Source: Saccharopolyspora thermophila (lineage in GTDB: Bacteria; Actinomycetota; Actinomycetes; Mycobacteriales; Pseudonocardiaceae). Taken from it: a stretch of 64,000 nucleotides of DNA. The stretch spans positions 496,001-560,000 of the forward strand of contig NZ_BMMT01000002.1 of assembly GCF_014646075.1 (NCBI RefSeq), written 5' to 3'. Positions 39,221 to 47,741 of the stretch are shown piece after piece; the stretch's first letter is position 1; each line of letters opens with the position of its first letter. The position numbers and the translations under genes were made by a program. The notes beneath the pieces were generated by a model. The model searched no databases, was not told the origin of the DNA, and saw only the letters and a list, made by a program, of their open reading frames with translations.

Positions 39221-40189
39221 GTGGCTGTTCGGGTCGCGGTGCTGGACGACTACCAGGAGGTCGCGCGGGACTACGCCGACTGGGATTCGCTGCCCGCGCA
39301 GGTGGAGTTCTTCCACGACCACGTGCGCGACCGCGCCGAGCTGGTGCGGCGGCTGCAGCCGTTCCAGGTGGTCGCGGCGATGCGCGAGCGTACGCCGTTT
39401 CCGCGGGAGGTACTCGAGGCGCTGCCGAACCTGCGGCTGCTGGTGACCACCGGGATGCGCAACGCGTCGATCGACCTGGCCGCGGCCCGCGAGCTGGGGA
39501 TCGTCGTCTCCGGCACCGGCGGGGCCGGTTCCGCGCGCCCGTGGGCGCCGACCGCCGAGCTGACCTGGGGGCTGATCTTCGCGCTGCTGCGCAACATTCC
39601 CGCCGAGGACCGGGCGATCCGGGAGGGCGGCTGGCAGCGGACCATCGGGGTGGAGGCCGCGGGCCGGACCCTGGGGGTGCTGGGCCTGGGCAGGCTGGGC
39701 AGGCAGGTCGCCACCGTCGGCCGGGCGTTCGGCATGGACGTGATCGCCTGGAGCCACAACCTCACCGACGAGGCCGCGGCGGAGGTCGGCGCGCAGCGGG
39801 TGGCCAAGGAGGAGCTGTTCCGGCGGTCGGACGTGCTGACCATCCACACCGTGCTCAGCGAGCGCACCCGCGGCCTGGTCGGTGCCGCCGAGCTGGCGCT
39901 GATGAAGCCGACCGCGTACCTGGTGAACACCTCGCGCGGACCGGTCGTCGACGAGGTCGCGCTGCGGGAGGCGCTGCACGCCGGCCGGATCGCGGGTGCG
40001 GGGCTCGACGTGTACGGCACCGAGCCGCTGCCGGCGGACGACCCGTGGCGGAGCACGCCGCGCACCGTCCTCACGCCGCACCTCGGCTACGTCACCGACG
40101 AGACCTACCGGGCCTTCTACCGCGACACGGTGGAGAGCATCGCGGCCTACCTGCAGGGATCTCCGGTTCGGGTACTCAACGCCGAATGA
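39221..40189 (+). CDS. D-2-hydroxyacid dehydrogenase family protein
   Basis: 322 residues from GTG 39221 (AAGGAGGAGGC upstream). NAD-binding domain GLGRLGRQVATVGRAFGMDV; catalytic arginine/glutamate/histidine in NTSRGPVVDEVALREALHAG, GLDVYGTEPLP and LTPHLGYVTDETY. Preferred substrate (phosphoglycerate, hydroxypyruvate, other 2-keto acids) is not fixed by these motifs. The downstream neighbour oxidises L-2-hydroxyglutarate, so handling of 2-hydroxy/2-keto acids could link them (weak inference). Confidence 0.92.
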   Translation: MAVRVAVLDDYQEVARDYADWDSLPAQVEFFHDHVRDRAELVRRLQPFQVVAAMRERTPFPREVLEALPNLRLLVTTGMRNASIDLAAARELGIVVSGTGGAGSARPWAPTAELTWGLIFALLRNIPAEDRAIREGGWQRTIGVEAAGRTLGVLGLGRLGRQVATVGRAFGMDVIAWSHNLTDEAAAEVGAQRVAKEELFRRSDVLTIHTVLSERTRGLVGAAELALMKPTAYLVNTSRGPVVDEVALREALHAGRIAGAGLDVYGTEPLPADDPWRSTPRTVLTPHLGYVTDETYRAFYRDTVESIAAYLQGSPVRVLNAE

Positions 40190-40262
40190 AGGGTGATACA
40201 AACCAGTCGGTCTGTTCGGGCGGGGCTGAGAACCGCCGGAACGGGTGGTCAGGATGGCACTC

Positions 40263-41456
40263 ATGACAGCGGACGTGACGATCATCGGCGGCGGCATCGT
40301 CGGGCTGGCCACCGCGCACGCCCTTGCCCGGCAGGACCCCGGCTGCCGGATCACCGTGCTGGACAAGGAACGCCACTGGGGCGCGCACCAGACCGGGCAC
40401 AACTCCGGTGTCATCCACAGTGGACTGTACTACCCACCGGGCAGCGCCAAGGCCCGGTTCGCCCGCGTCGGCGGCGAGGCGATGTACCGGTTCTGCGCCG
40501 AACACGGGATCCCGGTGCGGCGCACCGGGAAGGTGGTGGTCGCCACCGCCGAGGACCAGTTCGGCAGGCTTGCCGAACTGGCCCGGCGCGGACGCGCCAA
40601 CGGGGTCGGCGTCAGCGAACTCGACCACGCTCGGCTGCGCGAGCGCGAACCGCACGTGCGCGGCCGGCGCGCCCTGCTCGTGCCGGAAGCCGGAATCACC
40701 GACTTTTCCGCGGTGTGCCGCAAGCTCGCCGAACTGCTCGCCGAACGCGGCGCCGACCTGCGCACCGGCACCGAACTCGTCGGCGTGCACCGCGACGGCG
40801 CGGACCTCGTGCTGAGCACCACCGGTGGCGAGATCCGCACCCGGCGGGCGGTCAACTGCGCCGGGCTGCACAGCGATGTCGTCGCCGAACTCGCCGGAAC
40901 GCGCCCGCCCGCGCGGATCCTGCCCTTCCGCGGCGAGTACTACGAGACCACGTCCTTCCGCCGCGACCTGGTCAACGCCCTGGTGTACCCGGTGCCCGAC
41001 CCGGCGTTTCCGTTCCTTGGCGTGCACCTGACGCGGATGGTTGACGGCGGCCTGCACGTCGGGCCGAACGCGGTGCCCGCGCTGGCGCGCGAGGGCTACG
41101 GCTGGACGACCTGGTCGCCCGAGCACCTGCGCCGCCTGGTGCGCGACCCCGGCCTTCGGGCGCTGGCCAGGAAGTACTGGCGCACCGGTGCGGTCGAGAT
41201 CGCCCGCTCGGCGCTCAAGCCGCTGTTCGTCCGCGCGGCCCAGCAGCTGCTGCCCGAGCTGCGTGGGCGTGACCTGCTGCGCGCGGAGGCGGGGGTACGG
41301 GCCCAGGCGGTCACCGCGGACGGGGTGCTGGTCGACGACTTCCTGGTGGTGGAGGACGAGCACTGGGTGCACGTGCTCAACGCGCCCTCCCCGGCGGCCA
41401 CCGCGTCGCTGCTGATCGGCGAGGACATCGCCGAACGCATCAAGACCCGTCGGTGA
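40263..41456 (+). CDS. lhgO: L-2-hydroxyglutarate oxidase
   Basis: 397 residues from ATG 40263; in-frame starts at 40245 and 40254 lie upstream, but the protein naturally begins MTADVTIIGGGIVGLATAHA. DAO-type FAD oxidoreductase: WGAHQTGHNSGVIHSGLYY is diagnostic of LhgO, followed by REPHVRGRRALLVPEAGITD and FPFLGVHLTRMVDGGLHVGP. Oxidises L-2-hydroxyglutarate to 2-oxoglutarate at the membrane side, giving electrons to oxygen or quinone. Length is normal. Confidence 0.94.
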   Translation: MTADVTIIGGGIVGLATAHALARQDPGCRITVLDKERHWGAHQTGHNSGVIHSGLYYPPGSAKARFARVGGEAMYRFCAEHGIPVRRTGKVVVATAEDQFGRLAELARRGRANGVGVSELDHARLREREPHVRGRRALLVPEAGITDFSAVCRKLAELLAERGADLRTGTELVGVHRDGADLVLSTTGGEIRTRRAVNCAGLHSDVVAELAGTRPPARILPFRGEYYETTSFRRDLVNALVYPVPDPAFPFLGVHLTRMVDGGLHVGPNAVPALAREGYGWTTWSPEHLRRLVRDPGLRALARKYWRTGAVEIARSALKPLFVRAAQQLLPELRGRDLLRAEAGVRAQAVTADGVLVDDFLVVEDEHWVHVLNAPSPAATASLLIGEDIAERIKTRR

Positions 41457-41465
41457 GCGCTGCCC

Positions 41466-41696
41466 GGCGGCGGCAGCGGCCCGACGTCGCCGCCTCCGCC
41501 GCCCGCGCTGATGATGCCCGCGGCGTGGACCGAGCAGCCCCGCGAGGACGCGATCACCCTCGCGGATCTCAAACTCGGTACGAGCACGGGTAACCTCGTC
41601 CGGTTGCGGCGGACCGCGAACGGTCCCGAAGCCAACGTCGTCAACGGGTCCTCGGCGTTCACGCTCACGTGCGTGTTTCCCAGGTTTGCAGCATAA
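41466..41696 (+). pseudogene. Core-deleted second copy of the methyltransferase at 41882
   Basis: Reading in the frame of the ATG at 41511: GSGPTSPPPPPALM, then MPAAWTEQPREDAITLADLK, then LGTSTGNLVRLRRTANGPEA. In the intact-looking neighbour the matching pieces are GGIGPTSSSSSPALM and IPAACIEQTREGGIILADLK. About 95 residues lie between them there, holding the SAM-binding EIGTGTG motif. Here those residues are absent. The similarity ends at NGSSAFTLT. It is a duplicated and decayed relic, not a gene. Confidence 0.8.
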
Positions 41697-41739
41697 AGTT
41701 GGGAGTCAGCCATCCCCGAAAGGGGTTTCCATGTTTGCC

Positions 41740-41840
41740 TAGAATTGGGGGCCGACCTGCCGTGCCTTGGCCGCCTCGCGTAGCCCCACGGTGAACCGTG
41801 CGGACATCCCGCCGGCCCGCCGCATCTCCGCCCACGCCTC
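41740..41840 (-). pseudogene. Fragment of a second EspG-like gene
   Basis: On the minus strand REAWAEMRRAGGMSARFTVG, then LREAAKARQVGPQF and a stop. This parallels SDLMRRADGMAARFTVGLRA in the EspG-like gene at 43041-43775. Only about 30 residues remain. With the methyltransferase relic just before it, this shows that a methyltransferase/EspG-like pair was once duplicated in the same order. Confidence 0.65.
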
Positions 41841-41881
41841 CCGGACGCGACGAGACCCCTCCGTGGCAGTTCGCCCCGATC

Positions 41882-42988
41882 ATGCGGGACTCGCTCGAAC
41901 GGCTGCTCGTCGGACTGGAGCGGATAGCCCCCGATCAGCGGTGCGCCCCCGGCGCGTCGGTACCGAACGACGAACAGCGCGATCGGCAGTGGTGCGAGGT
42001 CACTGCCGAGTCGGATCCGGAACGGTGGTTGGCGCAGGTCTACGCGAACAAACCCCTTGTGACGCAGCTCGGCGAGCTGCATCACGGCGGTATCGGGCCG
42101 ACGTCGTCGTCTTCGTCGCCCGCGCTGATGGCGCGGATGCTTGAAGTGCTCGACGTGCGCGACGGGCACCGGGTGTGTGAGATCGGGACGGGCACCGGAT
42201 GGAACTACGCTTTGTTGGCGCACCGGCTCGGACCCGAGAACGTGTACTCGGTGGACCTGGACGGCGAGCTCGTCGAGCAGGCGAGGGAGAATATTCGCCG
42301 GGTCGGCTACGAACCGAACCTCGCCGCCGCCGACGGCGCCGAAGGCTGGCCCGGCGGCGGATTGTTCGATCGGTTCATCGCGACGTGCGCGGTGAACCGG
42401 ATTCCTGCGGCGTGCATCGAGCAGACCCGTGAGGGCGGGATCATCCTCGCGGATCTCAAGGTCTATACGAGCACGGGTAACCTCGTTCCGTTGCGGCGGA
42501 CCGAGAACGGGGCCGAGGGCCACTTCGTCGACGGGTTCTCGGCGTTCATGCTCATGCGCGGCGAGACGCACCCGCCGATCTCCGGATACCCGGATCGTGA
42601 CCGCCGGCAGGCGCGGCACCGGTACACGTCGGTGCGGGAACAACGCCCGTGGGAGGCGCCGGTCTGATGGTTCCTGGCGTGCCTGTCCATGCCGTTCGGG
42701 GGGCGCTTTGGCTACACCCTGAACCCGGTCACCGGGCAACCTGACGCCGTGTCGCTGAGCTGCCCTGACGGATCGTGGTGTGAGGTCTCGCTCGACGCCA
42801 CCCGCGACGGCCGGAAGGTGTGGGAGGCCGGTCCCGTGTCGTTGTGGTCGGCCGTGGAGCAGGCTCGCGACATCTGGTCGGCACACGGGCGACCGGAGTG
42901 GTCCCGGCTCGGGGTTACGGTCTCTCATCGTGCGCACACGGTGTGGATCGACAACCAGGCGGGACCGAGTTGGACGCTCCCAGGTTAG
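41882..42988 (+). pseudogene. PIMT-like methyltransferase of the ATP-grasp peptide type, interrupted by an in-frame TGA
   Basis: ATG 41882 (open frame from 41798). Blocks: VYANKPLVTQ, GGIGPTSSSSSPALMARMLE, the SAM site VCEIGTGTGWNYALLAHRLG and VYSVDLD, FDRFIATCAVNRIPAAC, and IILADLKVYTSTGNLVPLRR. This resembles the isoaspartate-methyltransferase-like proteins that accompany ATP-grasp peptide (graspetide) maturases. The frame stops at TGA 42665-42667, but the same frame continues directly as WFLACLSMPFGGRFGYTLNP to AHTVWIDNQAGPSWTLPG, the normal C-terminal domain. One nonsense codon therefore splits it; the downstream part could only be made from the ATG at 42689. No ATP-grasp or precursor gene is nearby. 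The subfamily call is from memory. Confidence 0.65.
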
Positions 42989-43040
42989 GGCTCTCCGAAA
43001 AACGGGCGTGCGCACCGTGCCCGTGGGCCCGGCGGCAGGT

Positions 43041-43775
43041 CTAGCGGGGTAGGGGTTGGGTCTGTTCGCTGGTTGTCGTCCACAGGTCCTCGACGAAGCC
43101 CTGCAGGGTGCGTCCGAGGAGGTAGGCATCGGCCGGGGCCACCATGCAGTACGTGTCGTCCGGTGACTCGGGGATCACCGCGACCCGCCCTGTCGGTGCG
43201 TGGTGCACCTCGACGGCCAGTGGCCCGATCCGCAGTGCCCCGGACGCCGCGCGCAACCCCACGGTGAACCGCGCGGCCATCCCGTCGGCCCGCCGCATCA
43301 GGTCGCTGATCGCCCGCGCGTCGTCCGGCGGCACCTGGCGCAGCTTGAGCTCGTAGGCCAGCCAGTCCACCCGCTGCTCGGTGCGCCGGGTGGCCTCGGC
43401 ACGCGCCTCGGCCAGCACCCGCGTCGGCACCGTCACCTCGCAGCCCTCGGCCGCCGCCATGTCCGGCAGCACGCCGACCAGGGCGGGCCACGGCGCGTCC
43501 GGCCGGATCTCCTTGGCGGTCACCGTCCCGTCCGCCACCACCATCCGCGCGGCGTGCCGGTTGCCCACCGCGACGACCGCGCGCCGCTCAGGGCCGCCGG
43601 TGACCTCGACGAACCCGAACACCGACGCCCGCCGCAGGCCGTCGGCCAGCTCGTCCCACCGCGAATCCCGCGGTGCCCGCCCGGCGTCGGTCCCGCCGAG
43701 CAGGAACGCGCCGATCTCCGGTGCCACCGCCTGGTCGCGCAGCAGGCCGCCGAACTCGTCCAAGCCGCATCGCAT
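43041..43775 (-). CDS. EspG-like ESX secretion-associated protein
   Basis: 244 residues from ATG 43775 (MRCGLDEFGGLLRDQAVAPE). The length, the two-half layout with a FGFVEVTGG central strand and the RVAVIPESPDDTYCMVAPAD region fit the EspG chaperone family that escorts PE/PPE or WXG-type substrates to type VII secretion in mycobacteria and Pseudonocardiaceae. No WXG100, PPE or ESX core gene lies in the window, so the partner is elsewhere. Assignment rests on overall pattern, not a sharp motif. Confidence 0.6.
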   Translation of the reverse strand: MRCGLDEFGGLLRDQAVAPEIGAFLLGGTDAGRAPRDSRWDELADGLRRASVFGFVEVTGGPERRAVVAVGNRHAARMVVADGTVTAKEIRPDAPWPALVGVLPDMAAAEGCEVTVPTRVLAEARAEATRRTEQRVDWLAYELKLRQVPPDDARAISDLMRRADGMAARFTVGLRAASGALRIGPLAVEVHHAPTGRVAVIPESPDDTYCMVAPADAYLLGRTLQGFVEDLWTTTSEQTQPLPR

Positions 43776-43871
43776 CGTCGTCACCAGGTTCCGCTGTGGA
43801 CAGACCTGGTCGGCAATATATCCGGTGGGCGGCACTTGCCGCGGTCGTTCGGCGCCGCAACCACCCGAACG

Positions 43872-44261
43872 TCAGCGCTCGTCCACCGGGGTGCGGGTGC
43901 GGCGCACGATCCCGGCCAGCGCGCTGCTGACGATCGTGACGATGAGCGCTCCCCAGAAGGCGGCCCAGAAGCCGTCGACATGGAACGGCAGCCGCAGCTC
44001 CCCGGCCAGGTAGCTGGTCAGCCAGAACAGCAGGGCGTTGACCACCAGCCCGAACAGGCCCAGGGTCAGCAGGTACAGCAGGCAGCCCAGGGTTTTCGCG
44101 ATCGGCTTGAGCACCACGTTGACGAGGCCGAACAGCACCGACACGGCCAGCAGGGTGAGGACCTTGGCGGCGGTGTCCTCGCCCCCGAGGTGGATGCCCG
44201 GCAGCGCGGTGGTGATCCACACCGCCACCATGGTGATCAGGATGTGCAGCACGACGGCCAC
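43872..44261 (-). CDS. YvlD/phage-holin-like family membrane protein
   Basis: 129 residues from GTG 44261 (AAAGGAGGA eight bases upstream). Four hydrophobic helices: VVLHILITMVAVWITTALPG, VLTLLAVSVLFGLVNVVLKP, LLYLLTLGLFGLVVNALLFW, and FWGALIVTIVSSALAGIV. The NVVLKPIAKTL and NALLFWLTSYLAG stretches mark the PF04020 family. Despite the family nickname it is not a phage gene; no other phage gene is near. Function unknown, possibly envelope stress. Confidence 0.88.
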   Translation of the reverse strand: MAVVLHILITMVAVWITTALPGIHLGGEDTAAKVLTLLAVSVLFGLVNVVLKPIAKTLGCLLYLLTLGLFGLVVNALLFWLTSYLAGELRLPFHVDGFWAAFWGALIVTIVSSALAGIVRRTRTPVDER

Positions 44262-44334
44262 GACCCGTCCTCCTTTTCGGCGATGAACATCATCGACGCT
44301 ACCCGCGTCCGGATGCGCGCCGCGCGCTGACGGA

Positions 44335-45300
44335 TCAGCGGAAGAGGGTGGGGACCAGCCGCAGGGCGTCGCCGCCGCTGTCATCGTGGGCCTCGGCGAA
44401 GCGAAACACCAGGCCCTCGCGCAGGCCCCACGGGCAGATCTCCAGCTCCGCGACCCCGATCGTGCGCAGCACCAGCTCGGCGACGATCGCCCCGGCCAGG
44501 ATGCGCCGGGCCCGGCTGCGCGACACGCCGGGCAGGGCCGCCCGCTGCCGCTGGTCGAGGGCGGCCAGCCGCGGGATCCAGGGCTGGAGCCTGGCCAGCG
44601 ACAGCCGGTCGGGGTGGCGGACCACGCGGCCCGGCTCGCTCTCGGTGAGCACCGCCAGCTGCCGCAGCACCTTCGACAGGGCGATCGGGTGACCCAGGTC
44701 GGTCCCGGCGAAGGTGCGCAGCGACCGGGGGAGGGTCTCGCGCACCGCCGCGACCAGCTGGTCGACCTGCTGCGGCCGGGGCGGGTCGTCCGGCAGGTAC
44801 TGCCGGGTCAACCGGGCGGCGCCGAACGGCAGCGTGACCACCTCGGTCGGTTCGGCGCCCCGTCCGGTGGCGACGTCGATCGTGCCACCCCCGATGTCCA
44901 CAGTGGTCAGAACGGATCCGCGGCGGCCGTGCCAGCGGCGTGCGGCGTGGTAGGTGACGGCGGCCTCGTCGCGCGGGCTGAGCACGCCGATACGCACTCC
45001 GGCCGCCTCGCTCAGCCGCTGCCGCAGCTCCGCGCCGTTGGCGGCGTCGCGGACCGCGGACGTGCCGAAGGCGACCAGCGCGTCGGGCCGCTGGTCGGCG
45101 GCGGCCGCCACGCAGTGCCGCACCGCGCGCACCGCGTGCTCGATGCCCGAAGCGCTGACCGTTCCGTCCGCGCCGGTGTGCTCGGCGAGCCGGGTCCGCG
45201 CCTTCACGCTCCAGTCCGCGCGCGGCATGCGGGAGCGGTCCAGATCAACGATCTCCAGGCGTGCGGCGGTGGAACCGATGTCCAGCAGGGCCAGTTTCAT
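44335..45300 (-). CDS. Ppx/GppA family phosphatase
   Basis: 321 residues from ATG 45300 (MKLALLDIGSTAARLEIVDL). The ASKHA fold shows its two phosphate loops: DIGSTAARL at the start and TVDIGGGTIDVATGRG in the middle, with ALVAFGTSAVRDAANGAEL between. Such enzymes hydrolyse polyphosphate from the end or convert pppGpp to ppGpp. ELEICPWGLREGLVFRF is the standard ending. The short length (single ASKHA module, no HD domain) is typical of actinobacteria. Confidence 0.92.
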   Translation of the reverse strand: MKLALLDIGSTAARLEIVDLDRSRMPRADWSVKARTRLAEHTGADGTVSASGIEHAVRAVRHCVAAAADQRPDALVAFGTSAVRDAANGAELRQRLSEAAGVRIGVLSPRDEAAVTYHAARRWHGRRGSVLTTVDIGGGTIDVATGRGAEPTEVVTLPFGAARLTRQYLPDDPPRPQQVDQLVAAVRETLPRSLRTFAGTDLGHPIALSKVLRQLAVLTESEPGRVVRHPDRLSLARLQPWIPRLAALDQRQRAALPGVSRSRARRILAGAIVAELVLRTIGVAELEICPWGLREGLVFRFAEAHDDSGGDALRLVPTLFR

Positions 45301-45545
45301 GCGGCGCCCACCCGCGCACCGGGCCGGCTGGACGGCGACGCGGTGGACTCGACGGACGGCATGCCCCCATTGTCCGGGTTGGCAGGGGGAAAGTTCCCGC
45401 CAGGACAAGAAAATCCTGAGACGTGCGTCACAACCCGCGGTGCTCGCGGCGGCTCCCGGGGTGCCCGTACTCGGCGGTAACCTCGAGGCGACCTCGGCGG
45501 CGTGGCCCCGGGCATCGCCGCTGCCGCGACCGGAAGGAACAGCCG

Positions 45546-46592
45546 ATGCGCATCGGGATGCCGCTGAACTACAGCGGGGGCTTCAAGGAAACCGTCGACG
45601 AGCTGGCCACCTACGAGAAGGCGGGACTGGACATCGTGTTCGTCCCGGAGGCGTACTCCTTCGACGCGGTGAGCCAGATGGGCTTCATCGCCGCCCGCAC
45701 CGAGCGGCTGGAGATCGCCTCCGGCATCCTGCAGATCTACACCCGTACACCCACCCTGACGGCAATGACCGCGGCCGGGCTCGACTACGTCTCCGACGGG
45801 CGCTTCACCCTCGGCATCGGCGCCTCCGGGCCGCAGGTCATCGAGGGTTTCCACGGGGTGCCCTACCACGCCCCGCTGGGCCGCACCCGCGAGATCGTCG
45901 AGATCTGCCGTCAGGTGTGGCGCCGGGAGAAGGTGCAGCACAGCGGCAAGCACTACCAGATCCCACTGCCCGCTGACCGGGGCACCGGCCTGGGCAAGCC
46001 GCTGAAGATCATCAACCATCCGGTGCGGGACCGGATCCCGATCATGATCGCCGCGATCGGGCCGAAGAACGTGGAGCTGGTCGCCGAGATCGCCGAGGCG
46101 TGGGAGCCGATCTTCTACCTGCCGGAGAAGGCCGCGGACGTGTGGGGCGAGTCGCTGGCCGCGGGCCGGGCCAGGCGCGACCCGTCGCTGCCGCCGCTGG
46201 ACGTGGTCGCCCAGGCGCCGCTGGCCATCGGGGACGGGCTGGACGACCTGCTGGACCTCGTCCGGCCGCACGTGGCGCTCTACGTCGGCGGCATGGGGGC
46301 GAAGGGCAGGAACTTCTACAACAACCTCGCCCGTCGCTACGGCTACGAGGCCGAGGCGGAGCTGATCCAGGACCTCTACCTCAGCGGCAGGAAGGACGAG
46401 GCCGCCGCGGCCGTGCCGCGCGACCTGCTGGAGAAGACCTCGCTGATCGGGCCGGAGGGGCACGTCCGGGAGCGGCTGGCGGCGTTGAAGGAGTCGGGCG
46501 TGACCACGCTCAACGTGACCCCGCTGGCCGGGGACGCGGCGGGCCGCGCGAAGCTGATCGAGCGCGTCAGGGAACTCGCCGCCGACGCCTGA
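45546..46592 (+). CDS. F420-dependent LLM-class oxidoreductase
   Basis: 348 residues from ATG 45546 (GGAAGGAA upstream); the open frame extends further but without protein-like order. Luciferase-like TIM barrel: RIGMPLNYSGGFKETVDELA, FVPEAYSFDAVSQMGFIA, ASGILQIYTRTPTLTAMTAA, RFTLGIGASGPQVIEGFHG. These are typical of the actinobacterial F420 group with unknown substrates. Stands alone. A reductase or dehydrogenase role using F420 is inferred from the family. Confidence 0.88.
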   Translation: MRIGMPLNYSGGFKETVDELATYEKAGLDIVFVPEAYSFDAVSQMGFIAARTERLEIASGILQIYTRTPTLTAMTAAGLDYVSDGRFTLGIGASGPQVIEGFHGVPYHAPLGRTREIVEICRQVWRREKVQHSGKHYQIPLPADRGTGLGKPLKIINHPVRDRIPIMIAAIGPKNVELVAEIAEAWEPIFYLPEKAADVWGESLAAGRARRDPSLPPLDVVAQAPLAIGDGLDDLLDLVRPHVALYVGGMGAKGRNFYNNLARRYGYEAEAELIQDLYLSGRKDEAAAAVPRDLLEKTSLIGPEGHVRERLAALKESGVTTLNVTPLAGDAAGRAKLIERVRELAADA

Positions 46593-46657
46593 TCCGCCGA
46601 CGGTCTGATCGGGTGAGCCGTCACCTGGTCGTCGACCGACCGGCCACGGTGGACACC

Positions 46658-46691
46658 GGCGCCGTCGCCCAGGAGTGCCGGTGACGGCGCC
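46658..46691. terminator. Hairpin downstream of the LLM oxidoreductase
   Basis: GGCGCCGTC (46658-46666) and GACGGCGCC (46683-46691) are perfect complements with 16 bases between, 65 bases after the stop and before the peptidase E gene. An overlapping alternative stem (CACCGG with CCGGTG) is also possible. Confidence 0.5.
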
Positions 46692-46768
46692 CTTCGTTCC
46701 GGGATCGCGAGTGCGGCGGTCGCGTTAGCCTGGGGGCAACGGCGCCGGACGGGGGAAAGAAGGACAAC

Positions 46769-47488
46769 GTGGAACTGCTGCTGCTGTCCAGTTCGATGAC
46801 GCACGGCACGGGTTTCCTCGAGCACGCGATGCCCGCGGTGGCCGAGCTGCTGGCCGACCGGAATCGACTGCTGTTCGTGCCGTTCGCCAAACGGGACCAC
46901 GACGGCTACACCGCCACCGTGCAGGCGGCCGTGGAACCGCTGGGCGTCACCGTCGACGGCATCCACCGCGCCACGGACGCGGTGGCCGCGGTGCACGAGG
47001 CCGACGCCGTGTTCATCGGGGGTGGCAACACCTTCCGCCTGCTGTCCACACTGCACCGACTGGGCCTGCTGCCCGCGCTGCGCGAGGTGGTCCGCGGCGG
47101 CACGCCGTACCTGGGGGCCAGCGCCGGCACCAACATGGCCTGCCCGACGCTGCGGACCAGTAACGACATGCCGATCGTGGAGCCGCCGTCGTTCACCGCG
47201 ATCGGCCTGGTGCCGTTCCAGATCAACCCGCACTACCAGGACCCGGACCCGACCAGCACGCACATGGGCGAGACCCGCGAACAGCGGATCGTCGAGTTCC
47301 TGGAGGACAACGACGTGCCGGTGCTCGGACTCCGGGAGGGGGCGTGGCTGCGGGTCCGCAGGGACCACGCCGAGCTGGGCGGCAGCACCGGCGCCCGCCT
47401 GTTCACCCGCGGTGCCCAGGCCCGCGAGCTGCGGCCGGGAAACGACGTCTCGTTCCTGCTGCGCACGGAGCCGCGCTACGACGCGTGA
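46769..47488 (+). CDS. pepE: Peptidase E (aspartyl dipeptidase, S51)
   Basis: 239 residues from GTG 46769. Begins ELLLLSSSMTHGTGFLEHA; AVFIGGGNTFRLLSTLHRLG and the nucleophile elbow PYLGASAGTNMACPTLRTSN (serine in GASAG) are diagnostic of S51 peptidases. INPHYQDPDPTSTHMGETRE carries the later active-site region. It cleaves N-terminal aspartyl dipeptides in the cytoplasm. Normal length. Confidence 0.94.
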   Translation: MELLLLSSSMTHGTGFLEHAMPAVAELLADRNRLLFVPFAKRDHDGYTATVQAAVEPLGVTVDGIHRATDAVAAVHEADAVFIGGGNTFRLLSTLHRLGLLPALREVVRGGTPYLGASAGTNMACPTLRTSNDMPIVEPPSFTAIGLVPFQINPHYQDPDPTSTHMGETREQRIVEFLEDNDVPVLGLREGAWLRVRRDHAELGGSTGARLFTRGAQARELRPGNDVSFLLRTEPRYDA

Positions 47489-47741
47489 CGTCACCGCCGG
47501 GCTTGGCCCGACAAGGTAACCGAAACCCACCCGCTTGATCACACTGTGCTATGGTGCGTTCGCCCTGCTGGGTGGCTTTAGGGAAGCGCGCCCACGTTAG
47601 TGGTACCGGTTCGGCTGCGAGACGAGGTTGCTGGTGCATGGCCACGCCGAAAGGCGCCCAGCCGAGCCGGTGTGGTGCTGGGTTGCGGCGCGACCGCCCG
47701 CACCGGTCTGAGGCCGGGCGCGTCGCGGAGCGGTTCGACAG

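Noticed and set aside
42689..42988. Independent 99-residue gene
   Set aside because: It continues in the same frame after the TGA at 42665-42667 and matches the expected C-terminal domain of the methyltransferase.
43872..44261. Prophage holin
   Set aside because: The family (PF04020) is named holin-like in some databases but is a chromosomal membrane protein family; no phage genes surround it.
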